The position numbers were made by a program, and so were the translations under genes. The notes beneath the pieces are model-generated. The model was not told the DNA's origin and made no database searches. It was given only the letters and a program-made list of their open reading frames with translations. Shown piece by piece: positions 44,209 to 48,484 of a stretch of 48,484 nucleotides of DNA; the stretch's first letter is position 1, and each line of letters begins with the position of its first letter. Source of the stretch: an uncultured Peptoniphilaceae bacterium (GTDB taxonomy: Bacteria; Bacillota; Clostridia; Tissierellales; Peptoniphilaceae); NCBI GenBank assembly GCA_943912255.1, contig CALTTP010000010.1, positions 1 through 48,484 of the forward strand, written 5' to 3'.

Positions 44209-44220
44209 AAAGTTTATGTC

Positions 44221-44243
44221 AAGAGGGCTTCGGCCCTCTTTAT
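44221..44243 (+). terminator. Terminator of ABC exporter gene
   Basis: A perfect stem AAGAGGGC-TTCG-GCCCTCTT with an exceptionally stable UUCG tetraloop and a T-rich tail. Confidence 0.92.
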
Positions 44244-44352
44244 TATATTGTGGGTAGTTAACAATAGAATTATTTCTTTCGTACCTTATTGAAGACCACA
44301 ATTTTCAACTTGACCACAGCATATGTTATAATAAAATCTATGTGGAGGAATT

Positions 44353-45990
44353 ATGAGAAAGGCGATTTATAGAGAGTATAGACCTAAGACCTTTGACCAA
44401 GTACTAGGTCAGGATCAGGTTACTCAAGTTTTAAAAAATCAGGTTAAAAACAATTTAATATCCCATGCCTATATCTTTTCAGGAACTAGAGGTACTGGAA
44501 AGACCAGTTGTGCCAAGATTTTGGCAAGGGCAATCAACTGTTTAAATCCACAGGATGGTTCTCCTTGTAATAAATGTGAAAACTGTAAGAGGATTTTAAG
44601 TGAGGAGAGTTTTGACATTGTGGAGATGGATGCTGCTTCCAATAGGCGAATAGAGGACATTAGAAATTTAAGGGATAAGGTTATTTTTCCTCCGGCTAAT
44701 TTAAAGTACAAGGTCTATATCATAGACGAGGCCCATATGATTACCAACGAGGGTTTCAATGCCCTTTTAAAGATTATGGAGGAGCCTCCGAAACATCTTG
44801 TTTTTATTTTAGCTACTACTGAAATTGAAAAGATTCCTCAGACAATTCTCTCACGTTGTCAAAGGTTTGAGTTCAATAGGATGGACTCTAAGTATATCAT
44901 TGAAAATATAAAGATGATAACAGACGACTTAGGGGTTCGTATTGACGATGAGTCTCTTTTTGAACTGGCAAATGAAGCCGATGGGGCAATGAGAGACGCA
45001 CTTAGCAACTTGGACAGAGTTTTGTCACTGGGTAAAAAAGAGATTACCATTGAAGATCTAATAGTTGATTTGGGACTTGCTGACAAGCGAAAGATTTTTT
45101 ATTTGGTGGACAAGTTATTGGAAGATGACTATGGCAAGTCTTTGAAATTATTTAGAGACTTGACAAAGGACAAGGTAATAGGTGGTATATTTAAAGATTT
45201 GCAGGTTCACTTTAGAAACCTGCTATATACTAAGGAAGGTCTTTTAGAATTTGTGGAAGAAACTGACGGGTACAAAAAGCTATTACAGGGTCAGTCTGAA
45301 AAGGCTTCAACCAATAGAATTGTGGAAAGTTTAAATATTTTGTTAGAATATGATATAAAGCTAAAAAACACACAAAACCCAACTATTTTAGGGGAACTTT
45401 TAATTGGAAGGTTAATAGACTACTATGAGCCTAAGGAGGAAAGTTCTAAAATAAAATACCTAATGGACAAGGTTGAGGCTTTGGAGAAAAAGATAATTGA
45501 GTTAAAAAATAGACCGGTTTATGTAAATGATAATAGAGAAAAAACTGTAGAAATTTCTAAGCCACAAGTTAATGATTCCATAGAGGAAATAAAAGAAGAT
45601 GAGGATTTTCAGGAAGAGTCCAATACTGGTGATGAAACTTTAAAAGAAGCTTCAGAAGACCCTATTAAATACAAAGAGATTGATAATTGGGATGAGATTT
45701 TGGATAATATTCCTGGTAAGATGTTAAATAACTTTGTGAACTCTGCGACCCATAAGTTTGTGGATAAAAACAGGGTGTCCATACTTTTTAGAGCTAGGGA
45801 TGCTAGAATGGAACTGGTCTTTAAACAAAGGGATGTGGTGGACCAGGCGGTGAAGAAGGTTCTAGGCGATGACTTTGAAACCTTTATTGGACTGGAAAGC
45901 GACTATGAGGACCTGGCGAAGGAGAGAAGACAAAAGAGTTTAAAAAAACTAAAGGAAGTCTTTGGTGAAGATAAAATAGATATAATATAG
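44353..45990 (+). CDS. dnaX: DNA polymerase III gamma/tau subunit
   Basis: The 545-residue clamp-loader ATPase has Walker A GTRGTGKT (44-51), zinc cysteines 63, 72, 75 and 78, the DEAH box in VYIIDEAHM, and a tau-like C-terminal region after about 370. It loads the sliding clamp and bridges polymerase and helicase. RBS GTGGAGG precedes the ATG. It leads the conserved dnaX-ybaB-recR set; ybaB starts nine bases later. No clear gamma-making frameshift site was found. Confidence 0.96.
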   Translation: MRKAIYREYRPKTFDQVLGQDQVTQVLKNQVKNNLISHAYIFSGTRGTGKTSCAKILARAINCLNPQDGSPCNKCENCKRILSEESFDIVEMDAASNRRIEDIRNLRDKVIFPPANLKYKVYIIDEAHMITNEGFNALLKIMEEPPKHLVFILATTEIEKIPQTILSRCQRFEFNRMDSKYIIENIKMITDDLGVRIDDESLFELANEADGAMRDALSNLDRVLSLGKKEITIEDLIVDLGLADKRKIFYLVDKLLEDDYGKSLKLFRDLTKDKVIGGIFKDLQVHFRNLLYTKEGLLEFVEETDGYKKLLQGQSEKASTNRIVESLNILLEYDIKLKNTQNPTILGELLIGRLIDYYEPKEESSKIKYLMDKVEALEKKIIELKNRPVYVNDNREKTVEISKPQVNDSIEEIKEDEDFQEESNTGDETLKEASEDPIKYKEIDNWDEILDNIPGKMLNNFVNSATHKFVDKNRVSILFRARDARMELVFKQRDVVDQAVKKVLGDDFETFIGLESDYEDLAKERRQKSLKKLKEVFGEDKIDII

Positions 45991-45999
45991 GAGGATACG

Positions 46000-46344
46000 A
46001 TGGCAAGAAAAGGTGGATTTCCAAGGGGCGGAATGCCTAATATGAATAATATGATGAAACAGATGCAAAAGATGCAAAAGGATATGCAAGAGGCTCAAGA
46101 AAAAATTGAGGAAACGGAATTTACGGCATCTGCAGGTGGTGGAAGTATTGAGGTTACTGTTAACGGTAAAAGGGAAGTTGTCGGAGTAAAACTTGACCCA
46201 GAGGTGGTTGATCCAGAGGATGTGGAGATGCTACAGGACTTGCTGATGGTTGCAGTAAACGACGCTTTAAACCAAGTGAATGAAGAGACTGAAAAGTCTA
46301 TGGGTAAATTTACCGGAGGTATGAATATTCCGGGATTGTTTTAG
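46000..46344 (+). CDS. YbaB/EbfC family nucleoid-associated protein
   Basis: The 114-residue protein has the family core: a long N-terminal helix rich in Met, Gln and Lys (MNNMMKQMQKMQKDMQEAQE), then GGGSIEVTVNGKREVVGVKLDPE and DLLMVAVNDAL. It binds DNA as a dimer. It sits between dnaX and recR with RBS AGGAGGAT, the standard context. Confidence 0.95.
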   Translation: MARKGGFPRGGMPNMNNMMKQMQKMQKDMQEAQEKIEETEFTASAGGGSIEVTVNGKREVVGVKLDPEVVDPEDVEMLQDLLMVAVNDALNQVNEETEKSMGKFTGGMNIPGLF

Positions 46345-46352
46345 GTGATTAA

Positions 46353-46952
46353 ATGGCATTATATCCAAAATCCATGGAAGAGTTGATACTAAAGCTGTCA
46401 TCTCTTCCTACTATTGGCAGAAAATCTGCCAGACGTTTGGCTTTTAAAATTGTGGAGATGGACGAAGGGGATGTTAAAAGTTTGGCCCAAGCTCTCCTGG
46501 CTGTAAAAGAGAAGATAAAACCTTGTAGAGTTTGTGGTAACATAACCGATGAAGAGGTTTGTAGCATCTGTAGTGATGAAAATAGAGATAGGTCTACAAT
46601 AATTGTGGTGGAAGACAGTTCCAACATAATCTCTTTGGAAAAAGCAAGGGAATATAGGGGACTATATCATGTTATTGGAGGACTTGCTTCTCCAAGAAAT
46701 GAAGTGGGACCAGAAGAACTTAATATCGACACTTTGATAGACAGGGTAAAGACGGGAGAAGTCAAAGAGGTAATACTTTCCCTATCATCTACTACAGACG
46801 GAGAGTTTACTTCAAATCTTATATCTGAAATCCTAAGACCATACGATATAAAGATAAGTAAAATAGCCCAGGGAATACCGATTGGTGTGAGTTTGGACTA
46901 TTTTGATGAAATGTCAATATATAGAGCAATAGAGGAGAGACGGGAGATTTAG
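46353..46952 (+). CDS. recR: Recombination mediator RecR
   Basis: The 199-residue protein acts with RecF and RecO to load RecA onto gapped DNA. It shows the N-terminal helix-hairpin-helix (LPTIGRKSARRLA), the zinc finger Cys58, Cys61, Cys70 and Cys73, and the Toprim part (TIIVVEDS to GVSLDYFDEM). Length is standard. The ATG lies eight bases after the ybaB stop with AGGTGAT as RBS. A short terminator overlaps the end of the gene. Confidence 0.96.
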   Translation: MALYPKSMEELILKLSSLPTIGRKSARRLAFKIVEMDEGDVKSLAQALLAVKEKIKPCRVCGNITDEEVCSICSDENRDRSTIIVVEDSSNIISLEKAREYRGLYHVIGGLASPRNEVGPEELNIDTLIDRVKTGEVKEVILSLSSTTDGEFTSNLISEILRPYDIKISKIAQGIPIGVSLDYFDEMSIYRAIEERREI

Positions 46953-46962
46953 TCTCTCTTTT
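46935..46962 (+). terminator. Terminator of dnaX-ybaB-recR
   Basis: Stem GAGAGAC with GTCTCTC, 10-base loop, then TTTTG. The left arm lies inside the last codons of recR. Confidence 0.75.
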
Positions 46963-47059
46963 GTAATATCCAATATGTAATAGTATGTATTAGTAAAATC
47001 TGAATTTTATTACGATAAATTAACAAAGAGAAGAAAATATTAGGAAAACGTAAAGATGG

Positions 47060-47088
47060 TTGACAAAAATATTTAGAAATGATATATA
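47060..47088 (+). promoter_or_regulatory. Predicted promoter upstream of terminal ABC gene
   Basis: Perfect TTGACA (47060-47065) and TATATA (47083-47088), 17 bases apart. It would give a leader of about 250 bases before GTG 47347. The leader (47091-47346) shows only very short open frames and no recognised riboswitch. A second TATAAT (47313-47318) near the gene has no clear -35. Confidence 0.6.
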
Positions 47089-47346
47089 TTTAAATATCAA
47101 AAGTAAATCTGTGTAAAATTGAAAGATTCAAGAGAACTCATTAATTGTGTAATAAATGGTAGAGGTATTTTCTTAGTACTTAGTTGATATTTGCTTTTTA
47201 ATGATCATTTCACGGGTTGTTATGATTTAGGAAAAGGTTTATGATTAAAGTATCATCTATTTAATTGATCTTCGTTTGTCTTAAACAAAATAATATCAGA
47301 AGACTTAACAATTATAATATTTAATGTGAAGAGGAGGTAATTCTAA

Positions 47347-48484
47347 GTGGAGAAAATTAAGTATAAATTTGTCGATATTTTAATTTTTTCATTACTATGT
47401 GTTGTTTCCAATTATTTAACGATAAAACTTTCCTATTTCTCAGGAGACATTATCAACAAAATCTATGATAAAACACTTATGAATAGTCTAGGGTTATACG
47501 TTTTGGGTTTGATTTTGTTTATTATTCTTGCTATGGCTTTTGCTACTATAAAGAACTCTTATAGACAATATTTGGTTGGAAACAAAATCGAAGATTATAG
47601 AACTATTCTATATAGGAAAATCATGGAGAAAAAACTTAATGTTTTCACTAAAAATTCTCCCTCCTATTATCATAATTTGTTATATAGTGACGGGGAGAGT
47701 TTAAGATGGGATTATTTCAATTCACAATTAGTGATTTTGGATAGTGTAATTCTATTACTAGGAGCGACATTTTATATAACAAAGATACACTTCATATTTT
47801 TCGTTATAGCTTTACTTTCTACTTTCATCCCTTATTTTGTTCCTAAGCTTTATGAGGGTGCGATGGATAGACAAAGGGTAACAAATTCTAAGGCTTGTGA
47901 AGACTATATCGCCTTTGTAAAGGAAGGTGTGCTGGGAATTGAAACTATTAGAGACTATCATATAGAGGAAGATATCTTAGGAGAATTTTCTAAGTATAAT
48001 AGAAATGTTTTAAAAACGGGAAATAAACTTTCAGATATCCAAAACTTGATAGTAGCTTCCTCAATATTTTCAGGGTTTTTAATGTATGCTGTCGTGCTAT
48101 CTAGTGGTGTGTTTTTGTATAGTAAAGGACTTATCACCATCGGTGCAATCTTAGTTGCTTCTCAATTGACCAATAATGTGAAATCTCCTACAATTGCAAT
48201 TATTAATAATAAGATTTATATGAACTCTACTAAATCCTTAAGAAAAAAATTTCATGGTGAATTGGTATCTGAAAAACAAGAAGATTCCAGTATGGATTTA
48301 TGTTTTAATAAATGCCTTATTATAGAGAATTTAAACTTTTCCTATGATGGTATTGATAACGTTTTAAAAGATATAAACTTAGCGATTGAAAAAAACAAGA
48401 AGTATTTGATAATTGGTGAAAGTGGAAGCGGGGACAGTGATATAATGATGACAGATACAATAAATCCATTAAAATCAAAGTTTA
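47347..48484 (+). CDS. ABC exporter, TM-NBD half-transporter, cut by window end
   Basis: From GTG 47347 (AGGAGGT eight bases upstream) the frame is open to the window edge, about 379 residues. Six membrane helices fill about 1-310, and PYFVPKL with IETIRDYHIEED aligns with PLVVPKL and FDIIKAFHIESK of the intact exporter at 42568. The ATPase starts normally (NLNFSYDG, YLIIGESGSG) but Walker A then reads GESGSGDSD in place of GKST, and the last 16 or so residues (IMMTDTINPLK) do not resemble any ABC protein. Either the gene is broken at this point or the contig end is misassembled. Confidence 0.75.
   Translation, partial: MEKIKYKFVDILIFSLLCVVSNYLTIKLSYFSGDIINKIYDKTLMNSLGLYVLGLILFIILAMAFATIKNSYRQYLVGNKIEDYRTILYRKIMEKKLNVFTKNSPSYYHNLLYSDGESLRWDYFNSQLVILDSVILLLGATFYITKIHFIFFVIALLSTFIPYFVPKLYEGAMDRQRVTNSKACEDYIAFVKEGVLGIETIRDYHIEEDILGEFSKYNRNVLKTGNKLSDIQNLIVASSIFSGFLMYAVVLSSGVFLYSKGLITIGAILVASQLTNNVKSPTIAIINNKIYMNSTKSLRKKFHGELVSEKQEDSSMDLCFNKCLIIENLNFSYDGIDNVLKDINLAIEKNKKYLIIGESGSGDSDIMMTDTINPLKSKF

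Noticed and set aside
45470..45990. Programmed frameshift in dnaX
   Set aside because: Only short A runs (up to seven) occur, without the usual slippery sequence plus stimulatory hairpin and early stop.
47091..47346. Leader peptide or riboswitch ahead of the terminal ABC gene
   Set aside because: Only frames of up to nine codons without RBS and no recognised aptamer motif.

Overview
The window is a low-GC (roughly one third G+C by eye) chromosomal piece from an anaerobic Gram-positive bacterium of the Firmicutes. Supporting signs are strong AGGAGG ribosome-binding sites, AGA-rich coding, a surface protein with three cell-wall-binding-2 repeats, a class III fructose-bisphosphatase and CCA-encoded tRNAs. 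A clostridial or Tissierellia/Peptoniphilaceae-like host fits best, but this is inference. Both edges look like contig ends: it starts inside a tRNA and stops inside a gene.

Layout. 1-1295: eight tRNA genes (fMet partial, Asp, Thr, Met, Glu, Val, Gly, Arg) with duplicated spacers and a broken tRNA-Asp fragment. 1312-2670: a fluoride-type riboswitch with its own terminator ahead of a cation/proton antiporter. 2736-5399 (minus): a cell-wall-anchored metallophosphoesterase. 5686-6678: ornithine carbamoyltransferase. 6839-10301: a tightly overlapped glycosyltransferase, UDP-ManNAc dehydrogenase and UDP-GlcNAc 2-epimerase operon for a ManNAcA-containing glycan, then a MATE exporter, an M19 dipeptidase and a small membrane protein. 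13111-15566: an ABC-2 exporter (one ATPase, two permeases). 15763-20095: the str operon rpsL-rpsG-fusA-tuf, followed by a hairpin-packed 560-base gap.

20655-33407 is accessory and partly decayed: a lipoprotein, a small membrane protein, two ABC exporter pseudogenes (21483-23074 and 31681-33407), a stand-alone ATP-cone-like protein, asnB, an alpha/beta hydrolase, an unfamiliar set of two paralogous secreted proteins plus an internally duplicated membrane protein (27015-29366), and class III fbp (minus).

33399-46952 is mostly housekeeping: a ferredoxin-like aldo/keto reductase (minus), class I ribonucleotide reductase nrdA-nrdB with NrdR-like sites, a small membrane protein, a lone PTS EIIC-family membrane protein, a large protein of unknown function with an internal duplication, an HTH/TPR regulator divergent from an intact ABC exporter, and dnaX-ybaB-recR. 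The window ends in a third ABC exporter that loses its Walker A lysine just before the edge.

The best candidates for something undescribed are the 27015-29366 secreted/membrane set, the stand-alone ATP-cone protein, and the recurring hairpin families. Single-base homopolymer lesions recur in several genes, so sequencing error must be excluded before decay or phase variation is claimed.
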